From positions 186,001 through 250,000 of the forward strand of contig PUDQ02000033.1 in assembly GCA_002964805.2 (NCBI GenBank): a DNA stretch of 64,000 bases, read 5' to 3'. Below are positions 47,274 to 58,518 of the stretch, one piece after another. The DNA is from Trametes villosa. Its lineage: Eukaryota; Basidiomycota; Agaricomycetes; Polyporales; Polyporaceae. The position numbers and the translations under genes are program-made. The notes under the pieces are model-generated. The model was not told the origin of the DNA, made no database searches, and saw nothing but the letters and a program-made list of their open reading frames with translations. How positions within the stretch are numbered: position 1 is the first letter of the stretch; every line of letters starts with the position of its first letter.

Positions 47274-48810
47274 TCATGCAGTCGACTCGGGGCTAGCGTC
47301 CTGCTCAGGAGAGGGGTCGATGTATACGCGGAGCCTGTTCCTGAACCGCTCGTCCCACTCGACGCTCTTGTCCGGCCTGATGATGTTCCAGCCCTCCTCG
47401 TCCTCCGTCCACCGCAGCTCCTTCTTGAGACGCTCAGCACGCAGCTCGACCTCCGTCGGGGGCGGGTTCTCCTTCTCCTCCTTCGTCGGCTCTCGGTTCC
47501 CGCGGGCAAGGTCGCGCGCGATCTCGAGCTTCTTCGCCAGGGACTTGTAGTACTCCGTCCGCGCGCTCTCGATCTCCGAGAGGAAGTCCCGCACGACGTT
47601 TTTCTTGTAGTACGACTCGGACTCGCGGTCGAAGTCGAGGTCCGTCGGCGACACCTCTGCCTGGTATGGTTTGGAGGGTTCTGCCGCGTCGACGTCCTCG
47701 GCCTGGAATGCGAGGACTTCTGCGGGGGGTGCGGTGAAGGGTCGTGTGCTGCCCTTAATGAGCTTGTATGCCGCTTCTGCGCCCTCGGCGACCTTGTAGC
47801 GCTCGTTGAAGAAGTCCCAGATCATGAGCGGGATCTGGGTAAGGCCGATGTAGTTCGTGAAGTTGGCGAGGAGCATGGGAGGCTGGGGAGGAATTTCGGC
47901 TGGAGGGGCGTTCAAGTGGCTGGGAACGGACTCCGCCGGCTTCGGTGGTGGCGGCGCACGGAGGGCAGGGTTACTGAGTATTGAGAAAGCGTTCGAAGAC
48001 GGGATGCGGGACGGCGTAGGGATGGGCTCGCCCTCTCCGACAGGGGCCTCCGCGGTGGGTTCCGGGTCGGGCTCGTCGAACTTCCCGTCCGACTCCAGAA
48101 CGCGCGCGAGCTGCTCTTCCCTGTCGACCGTCTCGAGCCCTTCTGACCAGCCGCGCTTCAAGCCCGCCATGAACTCCTTGAGGGTATGCCGACCGACGAT
48201 GACGACCCCGCCGTCGAGCTCGCGCTGGCGTTTCTCCTCGAAGGTGCTCCCCGGGAGCGGCATCGGCCCAGTGAGCTGCTGGTCCAGCCCAGCGATGATT
48301 CGGCGCTCCTTGCGAATCTTGTCCGCGATGTGGCGCGCAATGTCCCCGTGGCGGCGCCCCTTGACCATGTCATAGTCGATGGCGGCAGCGACTAGGATGG
48401 GCTGTCGGCGTCGTCAGCACGGTGCAGAGGAAGCAAGGAGCGTGCGCTCGGACCTTGACGTACTTCCGGAAGTACCTCATGCTTCTGTCATAGTCCTGGT
48501 CTCCCGGCCATTTCGCGCCATAGACGGTGACCAGCCGGGGGAGCTCCATGCTGCTCATGGGCTGCTCCGCCAGGTCCTTGACCTTGTCGAGATACTCCTG
48601 CCGGATCTTCTTGCACTGGTAGCGGTCGTAGGCGTAGTAGCCCGTGACAGCAGAGGTGACGGAGATGAAGATGAGCCAGTTACGAGAGGGTAGACGGGGC
48701 CGTTTATCGAGCCATGACGGAGGGATGCCGGTGTACTGTAGAACCGTCCTCACTCCGGACTTCGGGGTCTGTGGCGCCGCAAGAGTGCTTTCGCTCCCAC
48801 TTGAGCTCAT
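47274..48810 (-). CDS. TIM54: Mitochondrial inner-membrane translocase subunit TIM54
   Basis: Tim54 is a scaffold of the TIM22 complex that inserts carrier proteins into the inner mitochondrial membrane. Two exons (48454–48810 and 47274–48401) give 494 residues. The conserved N-terminus VLQYTGIPPSWLDKRPRLPS leads to one transmembrane helix, RNWLIFISVTSAVTGYYAY. PRLVTVYGAKWPGDQDYDRS, VKPILVAAAIDYDMVKGRR and GGVVIVGRHTLKEFMAGLKR follow. Further on are NFTNYIGLTQIPLMIWDFFN and a charged C-terminus rich in Glu and Lys (EEKENPPPTEVELRAERLK). The start at 48810 is the ATG closest before the conserved region. A longer frame upstream would overlap the divergent promoter and was not used. Confidence 0.93.
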
Positions 48811-49021
48811 CGTCAGAGACGATGCCGACGTTGCTGTGGACGGTGACCGCGAAGATTTTGGCGACAGAGTTCGCGTCTGGCAGTAGCCGCCCAGCGCGTA
48901 CACCGATCGGCACAAGCGCCCGCAGATGTAAGCGCCACCGAAGACAAACAGGGCCATACATGCGCTGCCACCGCGGTCAGACAATGGCGCTTAGCACACT
49001 TACCCATCCACACCGTCGACC
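48811..49021. promoter_or_regulatory. Divergent promoter region TIM54 / SNW1
   Basis: Only 211 bp separate the two head-to-head start codons. No clear TATA box was seen. Confidence 0.5.
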
Positions 49022-51059
49022 ATGGCTGCCCTCGCCTCGTGAGTCCCCCTCCAGTCTCTCTGTGCTAAGGTGCTGAGATCAGAGGACTGTACAGTCTTCT
49101 CTCCCAACCCTTGAACGCGCCCGTGGTCTCGGACGATGAAGAGGATACCGTCCTTCACATTCCAGCCCAACAACAGGCGGGCCCCTCCCAGTCTGTGGTC
49201 ATTCGTCAGGCGGTTCCACCTTATGGCCAGAGGAGAGGCTGGAAACCAGCCGCGCTTGAGGACTTTGGTACGTCGCTACTACTGGTACGATGCTTCTTCC
49301 AGCTGAACGCGCCGCAGGGGACGGTGGAGCGTACCCCGAGTGCCATGTTGCTCAGTACCCGTTGAACATGGGCAAAAAGAAGGTGAGCTTACTCCGCCTT
49401 GGACCTTCCATAGCTGCTGAAGACGCTCCAAGACGGCTGCCGGCAACACATTGGCGCTGCAAGTCGACTCAGAGGGCAATGTTCGCTACGACGCCATTGC
49501 GCTCCAGGGCCAACGGGCGGGCAAGGTCGTCCAGTCGCAGTTCAAGGATCTCGTTCCCCTCTCCCACCGGAAAGACCTCGATGAGACCCAGCGTACGCTC
49601 GATCGTCCGACTGAGGATGAGGTTCAGGCAACGACGGACAAGACGCGTGCTGCTCTCGAGAAGCTGGTGAACGGCAAGATCAAGGCGGCTCAGCCCAAGA
49701 ACGTTCCCGACGGCCATGGGAAGACGACATTCATCCGGTACACTCCGGGTCAACAGGGCAACTCCGACGCGCTCAAGCAGCGTATCATCAAGATGACGGA
49801 GGTTGTTGAGGATCCTTTGGAGCCGCCACGCTTCAAGCACAAGAAGATTCCCCGTGGTCCCCCCAGTCCTCCCCCGCCCGTTCTGCGGAGTCCTCCACGG
49901 AAGGCCACCGCGCAAGAGCAGAAGGAGTGGATGATCCCTCCTTGTATCTCTAACTGGAAGAACAACAAGGGTTACACCATTCCTCTGGACAAGCGTCTTG
50001 CTGCCGATGGTCGCGGTCTCCAAGATGTGAGTACGCCGTGTGTAATGTACGGAGTAACCTCTAACGCTGGTGTGTACTTTAGGTACACATCAACGACAAC
50101 TTCGCCAAGTTCTCTGAAGCTCTCTTTGTCGCCGACCGTCATGCGCGCGAAGAGGTCAGGCAGCGTGCGCTCATGCAACAGAAGCTTGCCGAAAAGGAGA
50201 AGGCGCAGAAGGAGGAAAACCTTCGTCTTCTCGCCCAGCGTGCTCGCGAGGAGCGTGCTGGAATCGCCCCCCGCACTGTCGAGGCACCCAGCGATCTATC
50301 GAAACCCACCGCCGCACGAACCGCTGCCATGCAGTCTTCACTTGGCGCCTACGGCTCGGGAAGCGAGTCTGAGTCCGAGGAGGAGCAAGAAGAGGAGGAT
50401 GAGGAGGCGGCGCGCATCCGTGACAAGATGCGTGAGGAGAAGCGGAGGGAGCGCGAGCGGGAGATGCGGATGAGCAACATGGGCACGGAGCAACGCGCCA
50501 AGATGCTGGCACGGCAACAGAACCGCGACATCTCGGAGAAGATCGCGCTCGGCCTCGCGAAGCCCACGCTTTCGAAGGAGAGCATGCTCGACTCGCGTCT
50601 GTTCAACCAAGAGTCTCTGTCTGGCAACTTCGCCGACGACGACGCCTACAACCTCTACGACCGGCCACTCTTCCACGGCTCTACTGCTGCCGCGGCCATC
50701 TACAAGGCTCGTGGGAACATCGCCGACGGCAACCAGGAGTCGTACGGCGGCGGTACGGAGGAAGGTATCAACCAGGCCCTCGACAACGACCGTTTCGGGC
50801 TAGGACAGCCTCGTGTCGGCTTCGAGGGCGCACACGATCAGGAGGTTCGGGAGGGCCCTGTGCAGTTCGAAAAGGACTCCGGCGATGTGTTCGGTCTGGA
50901 TAAGTTCTTGGACGAGGCCAAGAGCGGTCGGAAGCGCGGCTTGGACACCGAGGTGTACGTTCACTCCATCGTAATGTTTTGAACATCACTAAACTGATGT
51001 TATATAGTGGCGGCTCGCGCAAGCGACAGCAGCTCGATCAGGCGGACAAGCGCGAGTAG
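49022..51059 (+). CDS. SNW1: SNW-domain splicing factor (Prp45/SKIP)
   Basis: SNW1/Prp45 is a core spliceosome protein of the activated complex and also links to transcription. Six exons (49022–49038, 49095–49267, 49318–49382, 49433–50026, 50083–50954, 51008–51059) sum to 1,773 nt, giving 590 residues. The first coding exon is only 17 nt. Motifs are YPECHVAQYPLNMGKKK, QVDSEGNVRYDAIALQG and TTFIRYTPGQQ. The family signature SNWKNNKGYTIPLDKRLAA follows, with DKFLDEAKSGRKR near the end. A long charged helical region rich in EEKRREREREM follows the SNW box. The fourth exon uses the acceptor at 49432 (ctccaag); nearer AGs break the frame. Together with the SR protein it is the second splicing factor in this microexon-rich window. 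Confidence 0.95.
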
Positions 51060-51655
51060 TTTCGATGCTCGCACCCGTGTTCCCGTCGTATGTGCCCCCT
51101 ATGTGTTGTTACAGTATTCTGTGTAATTTACGACTTGCTCCGCCTATACAATCATGGAAGATATGGACAGCTGCAGCGTGCTTGCGTGCGAAGTGTGGGT
51201 GCGGTCGTAGAGTCGCACTACAGCGATAGAGGGTCGGCATCCACCACCCCCACTTCTAGAGCCGTGCAGTCAGGTGAGGCCTAAGCTTTTCGTCCATGTT
51301 CACGTCTCGTAGAACCAATATCGCGACAATCCACCTTCGGGGCCCCTGTCTGACATCCGACCAGAGCCACGCTGAGGCCCTTGGCTTACAACCCGTGTCG
51401 ATGGCCCCCTATATGCGGCTGCCAATGGCTCCAGACACAACCTATACCTCCCAAAACATAGGCATGCGTGTACTAGGGCACAGCTTACAGTACTTGTGGG
51501 TCCTCGACGTCCCCCACTCAAGTTGTTGGCATGTTGTTTGGTTCAGTTTGACGATCGAACCCGTGCATGTCACTAGTTTGCTTCACAACTGCCTTCGTCC
51601 CTTGCTTCTCTTCCCCTTCCTCCTCTCTAACGTCCTCTCAATTAGTCCGCCGACT
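51060..51655. other. Intergenic: copper radical oxidase promoter region
   Basis: About 600 bp between two plus-strand genes. The frame upstream of the oxidase start stays open for 360 bp, but it lies before a clear signal peptide and is taken as promoter and leader. No TATA box was certain. Confidence 0.5.
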
Positions 51656-54108
51656 ATGGGCATCCGCTCTTTGCTCCTTCCAACGACGCTGGCCGTCCTT
51701 CTCGCAACCTCGTGTTTGGCGGACCCCGCTTGGAACGGCCATCTGGTCCCTGGGTCGACTAAGAAGGCCAGATTCTCGCCATACTACGTCCCCCCTGGTG
51801 CCAAAAGCTACGACTCGTCCTCTCCCCTGCTGCACTACTCTGGGGGCTGGACAGAGTCGTTCTCCCCGGCCTATGTTCAGAAAAGCATCCGTGCGAGCTC
51901 GGAACCCGGGGCGGCGATGACCTTCACGTTCACGGGGACCGGAGTGGAGTGGTTCGGAAACCAGGACCGGAAGCACGGCGTAGCGAAGGTGTACTTAGAC
52001 GGCCAGCTAACTCAGGAGGTCGACGCGTATCGCGAAGCGTCGATGAAGCAGCAGCGCATCTTCTGGGCTTTCGGTCTTCCGCAAGGCAAGCACACGCTCA
52101 AGATCGTGAACGCCGGCGCGAAGCACCCTGCATCGACAGGTACCCTTGTCGACGTCGACGCTCTCGTTGTGACGCTCGGCTCTTCGGCAGAGCAACAGGT
52201 CCCCCTGCAGCAGAACATGGCGGCCTCTCCTCAAGGCTTGCCCTCGTATCCGCCTCTTCTTGACTTGTCGTCCAAGTTTCCCGCGGAATCTCAATGGACT
52301 CTCGTTCAGAACGGCTCTACTGGGGTACATGCAATGCAGCTGGCGATCATCTCGGAGACTCACGCCCTCGTCGTCGACAAGGTCGAGCACAACCCGCTGA
52401 CTATCTCTGGGCATCCTGCTTGGGCAGCTCTGTATAACCTGAAGACGCACGCTCTGACGCCTCTCGCGATGCAGTCTAACTCGTTCTGCGCTGGCGGGAC
52501 TTTCCTGAGCAATGGCACTCTGGTGAACGTCGGCGGGAATCCTGTGGTGGAGGACCGCACAGCTTCCGCCGACTTCGGCGACGCCGATGGACTACAGGCT
52601 ATCCGTATCTTCGAGCCCTGCGAGTCTGGCAATGTCGGGAACTGCCAGATGTACGAGAATCACGACCGGATTCGCATGGCTAGCCCTCGCTGGTACAACA
52701 CTGTCCTTCGAATCTCAGACGGTAGCGCGATGATCATCGGAGGCTCTCTCAAGGGCGGCTGGATCAATAACGGCACGACCAACAACCCGACTCTCGAGTA
52801 CTTCCCTCCTAAGAACATCCACGGCTCCAACGGACTCCCTATCCACCTCCCTTTCCTTGTCGACACGCTGAACTCTAACCTCTTCCCGATCGCGTTCTCT
52901 CTCCCTGACGGCTCTGTCTTCATGGCTGCGAACCGGGACGCTATGATCTATAACTGGAAGACGAACACCGAGCGCAGGCTACCCCGCATCCCGAACGGAG
53001 TGCGCGTCACGTACCCGATGACCGGCACTGGGCTGCTCTTGCCTCTATCTCCAGAGAACAACTACACCCCGGAAATCCTCCTGTGCGGCGGGTCGACTGT
53101 CGACGACACCAAGCCAGGCTACGAGATCTCTTCGCAGGACCCCGCGTCCTCGCAGTGCTCTCGCATCGTGCTCACTGACGCTGGCATCGCCGCCGGATGG
53201 CAGGTCGAGCAGATGCCGCAGGCGCGCACGATGCCCGACGCTGTCCTGCTGCCTACCGGCGAGGTGCTCATTGTCAACGGCGCAGGCTCCGGAATCTCGG
53301 GCTACGGGAACGTCGTGAACCAAGTTGGCGCATCCAACGCGGACAACCCTGTCCTCACCCCCGTCCTCTACAGCCCGTCGGGCCCTGCTGGGCAGCGCTT
53401 CTCCTCGGCTGGGATGCCCAAGAGCGACATCCCGCGGCTGTATCACTCGGTCGCGACTCTCACTCCGCAGGGGAACGTCATGATCGCGGGGAGCAACCCG
53501 AACCTGGACCGGAGCGAGCTCAAGTACGGGACGGAGTACCGTGTCGAGTGGCTGGGCCCGGCGTACATGAAGAAGGAACGGCCACAGATCCTTAGTGGCG
53601 TTCCGAAGTTGCTCGGGTTCGGCGCGGCCGCTCAATTGAAGATCCGTCTACCTATGAACTCCCTCCAGGGAGCGAGTATCAAGGGTGAGTGCCAGTAGCC
53701 TACCTTCGTCTAAATACTGACACGGGGATCGAACAGTTGCGCTCATGGACCTGGGCTACGTGACGCATGCCGTGCACGCGAACTCCCGCCTGGTCTTCCT
53801 CGAGTGCTCGCTTTCGAGTGATAAACAGACGTTGACCATCACCGCCCCGCCGAACGGGAACATTTACCCGCCAGGTCCCGGCTTCATCTATGTCGTCGTC
53901 GATGGTGTGCCGAGCGTCGGGGTGAGGGTCTTAGTTGGAGACGGCAAAGGCCCTGCCGAGGATGCGGAAGCTCAGGAAAAGTAAGTCATACATTTATCGC
54001 AACGTTTGTGCAGGCTTACCAGCAAATCGCCACAGCGTCCTGAAGAAGACGAGTGTGGACCAGTATGAGAAGTCGAAGGGGCACCCCACAGAGGATGCAT
54101 CAGAATGA
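51656..54108 (+). CDS. Copper radical oxidase (glyoxal-oxidase-like), secreted
   Basis: These enzymes use a Cys–Tyr radical and copper to oxidise small aldehydes or alcohols and supply H2O2 to peroxidases. Three exons (51656–53684, 53737–53980, 54036–54108) give 781 residues. A signal peptide (MGIRSLLLPTTLAVLLATSC) is followed by an extra N-terminal domain of about 170 residues (TFTGTGVEWFGNQDRKHGVA, VYLDGQLTQEVDAYREAS) that looks like a jelly-roll, galactose-binding-type fold. The beta-propeller has the radical Cys in NSFCAGG (about residue 278), the cross-linked Tyr in RWYNTV (about 347), the axial Tyr-His in PRLYHSVA (about 596–597) and the copper His in GYVTHAVHANSR (about 687). No WSC repeats are seen. 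The C-terminus extends beyond the propeller into a charged tail. The substrate cannot be read from sequence. Confidence 0.93.
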
Positions 54109-54385
54109 TTCGCGCCAGTGTGCTGAATCCTATGGACGCCGCTATGGAACACTGTCTAACTACCAATCGTTTTGTCATGTTACCCGTCGCTGTACTCACA
54201 TACATATCTACGTTTTTGGATCCGTATCATACACTCGTCAACTTGCCTTCGGTCCGCGTTTCACAAAAGCGATGTTGGTGGAGAGTTCGATGAATACAGG
54301 TGCCCGGTATCGTGTTCATCCTTTGAATTTCCCAGCTTCTTGTAGTCCAATCTGTTTTGGGAGAGACCCTCCGGTGTGACAAAAC
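54109..54385. other. Intergenic, nothing recognised
   Basis: The 3' flank of the copper radical oxidase gene up to the tRNA terminator. Nothing else was seen. Confidence 0.5.
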
Positions 54386-54390
54386 AAAAA
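54386..54390 (-). terminator. RNA polymerase III T-run terminator for tRNA-Arg
   Basis: TTTTT on the minus strand lies about 29 nt past the tRNA 3' end, followed by a second TTTT run. Confidence 0.7.
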
Positions 54391-54418
54391 GACAGCCACT
54401 CGTAGTTATGTACCCAAC

Positions 54419-54490
54419 TACCACCGACGGGGATCGAACCCGCAACCCCCACCTTAGGAAGGTGATGCGCTACCATTGCGCCACGATGGC
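54419..54490 (-). tRNA. tRNA-Arg (anticodon CCT)
   Basis: A 72-nt cloverleaf without intron. The acceptor stem is GCCATCG with CGGTGGT (two G·U pairs). The D-stem is GCGC/GCGC. The anticodon arm is TCACC-TTCCTAA-GGTGG, so the anticodon is CCT reading AGG. The variable loop has 5 nt. The T-arm is GCGGG-TTCGATC-CCCGT, and the discriminator base is A. The internal B box (GGTTCGATCCC) is intact. Confidence 0.93.
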
Positions 54491-54540
54491 TTGATATTGG
54501 GGTTATTCAGCTGCATTATATGGTTATCCGCTCTGCGATC

Positions 54541-54590
54541 AAACGCGATCACGTCGCACGCGCGACGCGGCTTGACGCGTCGGACGGGCG
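54541..54590 (+). promoter_or_regulatory. ACGCG-rich element upstream of the NEDD1-like gene
   Basis: One full ACGCGT (54575–54580) lies within a run of four ACGCG/CGCGA motifs, 125–175 bp before the start codon at 54715 and just behind the tRNA gene. Confidence 0.4.
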
Positions 54591-54714
54591 CCAGTCGCGC
54601 TGCAAGATCAACCTCTCGATCCGACCGCGACGACCTCGTCCACTCACCTCACGCTCTCCCTCCCTGGCTCTCCGACCCCCGGCTTATTTCTTGCTTTTCT
54701 AGCGCATGTAAACC

Positions 54715-57309
54715 ATGGCAGCCATAATCACCACTAGCGCCCTCACGATACTCGAGAACTCGACCCTCAAACATCCACCAGCCACCGCCGACGCAACAAG
54801 CCACCTGACTTCGCCTTCGAGTAGCGTGGCCTGGAATGCAGAGAGCGGGTCCATATTTCTTGCATCTGCAGACGGAAGCCTCTGTCGGTATGAAGTTGCT
54901 TCTGGCACCTTGCAAGACATCGCGCTTTCCGCTCGATCGTCGGACGGTCCTATCACTTCTCTACTCTGCAAGGACCGCGGAAACACCGTCATGTACGGGC
55001 AAGGACAGCAAGTCGTTGTATTATCGACTCTAACAGGCAAACCCGCAAACACATTTGATACCCACAAGGCTCCAATCACCGCCCTCTCGCTATCCAATGA
55101 TGCCTCCCTCCTCGCATCGACCTCTGCCCACGCCATTCATGTCCACAACCTTACGCTAGCCTCCCACACCGTTATGCGCGGCATCCCAAGCGGCGGCGGG
55201 AATATTACAACCTGTGCATTCCATCCACACCTCCGGACACGCCTCCTTGTTGGACTGGGCTCGCAACTGCTCGTTTATGACACTACCCGCCCATCGAGTC
55301 CCGCGAAGATCATCGACGTTGACAAGGAGAAGAAGAACCTCGGCCACATCGTAGCTGTCTCATGCAGCCCCTTCAGCAAGACGCTCGTCGCAGTAGCCTG
55401 CAGTGGCGGTACCGTGGCGCTCGTTGACCTTGAGAAGGAGAAGGGGTATGCCGCTCATACAAATCGTCTACTTCACTATGGCTGATTAGTTATTGTTCTG
55501 GTGTAGGCTATTCAGGATGGTAGCTATGCCCGCTCCTGTTACCTGCCTGTCATTCTCCGCAGAGGGCGCAGCTGTATACGCTGGAACAGAGAACGGCAAG
55601 TTCCTACTGCTTGACCTTCGCGCTTTGGACAAACCCCCGAAGTCGATCACTGTGAGCGAGAATGGCGACAGAGTTGTGGCCCTCAGCGTTCAGGTATGTT
55701 TCTTGTCGACCACAACGGTCCATCCAACAGTAACACCACACTCTGCAGAAGAAGCTCAAGCCTGGAGAAGCCCAGCCGAAGGCAGGATCTTCCGCCGCAG
55801 CTGCTTCGAAGCCGCTAGTGCAGCGCGACGTCAACAAAGCCACAGCTACAGCTCGCGCTTCTGGTGCCAGTGACGCAGCCAAGAAGCCTCTGGAGAAGGA
55901 CGTCGGTAAGGCACCGCTCAAAACCGCTAGGCCAAGAGCAGCTTCTGGAACCGCCAGTACAACAGGGACTACGACCACTACACCTCGGCGTGCTCCAGTG
56001 CGCAGCGCTACCGCTACGAACCTGGCCGCCGCTCCTGCTGCGCGGGTGGCATCGGGGAGTCGGCCTGCCCAGCGCGCTGGACCGAAGTCGCCTATCGTAG
56101 CTCGTCCTGCCGCCGCCGAACCAGCGCGAAGAGCTTTCTCACCGCCGAAGTCCCCCGTCACGCAAGCCGACAAGGACGAGAATGGAGACTCTGGCGATGT
56201 GTCAGGTTCGTTCTATGGCCTTCGCACGTAATCCTAGGATGCTCATCCGCGCTACAGTCCAGATCGAGAACCTACTGGCTCTCCCCAAGGCGAAGGAACC
56301 CGTTCTGCCTGCCACCATCGACGAGGCGCCATCCGTCGCACCTTCACGAGCAGCCTCCGCGCTATCCCGCGCCTCGTCCCGCTCCCAGATGCGGGAAGAA
56401 ATGAAGGCGCGAGCACGAGCCGGCGCCGAGTCTGCCTCCCGTGCACCCCCTGCCAGTGGCGAGTCCATCTCGACTGCTCCCCCCCGCACACGCGCAGGGT
56501 CGTCCGCCAGCATCGCTAGTCGTGCGAGCAAAGCCTCCGTGCGCTCCGCCGCCGGGCGGACGTCCGCCAGTCCCGTCCGCGTGCAGGCACGGCGCGTCTC
56601 CGGCTCGACGATCTCGCGCACCCCGAGCCCAGACCTGCCTGACATGGATGACGGCGGGCCCGTCACGCCCATACCTGCATACAAGATGAAGGGCAAGGAG
56701 CGCGCGGCGGCGCCTGCGGGTGGCGTGCTTGGACTCGGCTCCCCGGAGGTGGACGAGTGGGTGAAGGCGGGCGAGGGCAACGATGTGCGCAAGGAAGGGC
56801 GGCGTGTCGGATTCGCTGCCGAGAGTGACGGCGACGACAACGATGACGAGAATGACGACGATGAGGCGAGCGCACAGCAGAGCGACAGCGAGGATGACGC
56901 AGACTACGTGCAGAAACCGCTCCCAGGCGCGACCCGCCCGCCACCCGAGCTCGCGATGCAGCTCTCCCCGCGGCGCTCCTTCCCCGGGCCCGCGCACTCC
57001 AACTCAAGCGCGAACACACGCTGGGCGCCTGTACCCTCTCCTTTGCGCAACCCCGCACCCCCGGCGAGCCCGCAGGCGCGCGCGGCGCAGGACATGCTGC
57101 AGGCGCTGCTGCGCGACGCGCTGCACGAGTTCCGGGCGGAGACGAAGCAGGAGATCGTCGGGCTGCACCTGGACCTGATCCGCATGGGCGGGAGCTGGCG
57201 GCGCGAGATGCAGGAGGCGGTCGGCGGCTTGGGCGAGGAGCTGCGCGCGCTGAGGGAGGAGAACCAGAGGCTGAGGGAGGAGAATGAGAGGCTGCGGAGG
57301 GGGTATTGA
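54715..57309 (+). CDS. NEDD1-like WD40 protein (gamma-tubulin complex targeting)
   Basis: NEDD1 docks gamma-tubulin ring complexes at spindle poles through a WD40 propeller and a C-terminal coiled coil. Four exons (54715–55445, 55507–55693, 55749–56205, 56258–57309) give 808 residues. The N-terminal 320 residues hold about seven degenerate WD40 blades (SVAWNAESGSIFLASADGS, PITALSLSNDASLLASTSAH, VTCLSFSAEGAAVYAGTENG). A long Ala/Ser/Pro/Arg-rich disordered middle and an acidic run follow. The C-terminal helix LLRDALHEFRAETKQEIVGL and the final leucine-rich EENQRLREENERLRR resemble the animal NEDD1 end. The WD40 call is secure; the NEDD1 call rests on the architecture and C-terminus. Confidence 0.78.
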
Positions 57310-57839
57310 GTGAGTTGTGGGCGGACCGGGGAGAGGCAGAAGTGATGGAGGAAGAGTGACCGACTTGGACGCTATTAGCTGTGTTATACCATCTCTTTCC
57401 ATGTCCTATGTATGTTTATGAGTATGCTCGCACCTTCTTGAGGATTATAGCAAGGATGACCGAGTGATATGGGGCAATGGGAGTTTGCAGTGACAGTAGG
57501 ACATGGTACGTCTTTCCTTGTAATCCCGTTTCCATTGGGAGTATTAGCCAGAGTACGTACATGGTATGGTACAGCATATAGTACAGTAGGTATACAGAAG
57601 AGATCCAGATTCCATAGAGTCCTTCGGTAGGGTGCAATCGCCAGAAGTCACAAAGTCCATTAAGAGGGGGAATTATGCGGAAAGAGTTGCGTAAATCGTC
57701 ACCAGCCGGTGACCCCGAAAGCTATTCATGTTCAGCCACAAATCCGAGAGCGCAGTCTACCAAGACACAGCGTGAGCTTCCACCAAACTCAAGCTGCGGT
57801 CAAGACACACCAACACATCATCGCCCTCCCACCGCCTGG
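57310..57839. other. Intergenic between convergent genes, nothing recognised
   Basis: The sequence is AT-richer than its surroundings, with several GTACAT/TATGTAC-like stretches. It holds the 3' flanks of the NEDD1-like gene and the small minus-strand gene. Confidence 0.5.
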
Positions 57840-58518
57840 TCACGGGCTCTCCGCGCGCGGCGAGTCCTCCCCGAAGTCCTCCACGACGAGCGCCGTGCTC
57901 CCCAGGCGGTCCACGAACAGCCCATAGTACCCGACATACACCCCGCGCTCCGCGAGCGCCTCGTAGTGGCGCGCGTGCTCGCGCAGGTCCTCCGCGCCCT
58001 CGTCGTCGACGGCGATGCGCACGCGCACGGCGCGCAGCGGGACGCGCTCCGCGGGCGGCTCAAACGCGAGCAGGCCGCCCCAGACGATGTGCGACGACTC
58101 GCGCGCGACGTGCCGCGTGAGCAGCACCCCGGCGTCCGCGGTGAGCGTCATGGTGAGGGTTGTGACGGAGCTGACGGTGTTGGAGCGGGAGATGGGGGGC
58201 TGGTTGCGGAGGAGGTGCGGTTTGGAGGTGAGGGTGGGGCGGGTGTGTGGGCTGGTGCGCTTGAAGCGGCTGTAGTTGCGGGAGCGGAGCGGCCCGATAT
58301 CGAAGGCGAGGTGTAGCTCGTTGGGCTTCATCTGTGAGGTGGAGAAAGGCAAGGTGAGTTGGATTCGGGTAGGTTAGGCGAAGACCTGGACGTACAATGA
58401 AGTCCGCAGAGGCGAGCTGCTGAGCCGCGAGCGCAAGCTCGTTCGCGCCGACGGCGTCCAGCCTGAGCTTGCAGCCCGGGTGGCTCGCGGGGGATTGGCG
58501 GAGGTTGAGGGAGAGCAT
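57840..58518 (-). CDS. Small unrecognised protein
   Basis: I do not recognise the family. Two exons are joined across a GT–AG intron near 58,325–58,393: MLSLNLRQSPASHPGCKLR in the first, MKPNELHLAFDIGPLRSRNY in the second. The product is about 210 residues. It has an Arg/Ser/Thr-rich middle, a beta-strand-like segment (SSVTTLTMTLTADAGVLL) and an acidic C-terminal part (VRIAVDDEGAEDLREHARHY). The chosen start lies about 50 bp after a TTATAGA box. An in-frame ATG at 58620 would add 34 Pro/Ser-rich residues. No signal peptide or membrane helix is visible. Confidence 0.6.

Noticed and set aside
51296..51655. N-terminal extension of the copper radical oxidase frame
   Set aside because: A clear signal peptide starts at 51656; an upstream extension would bury it.
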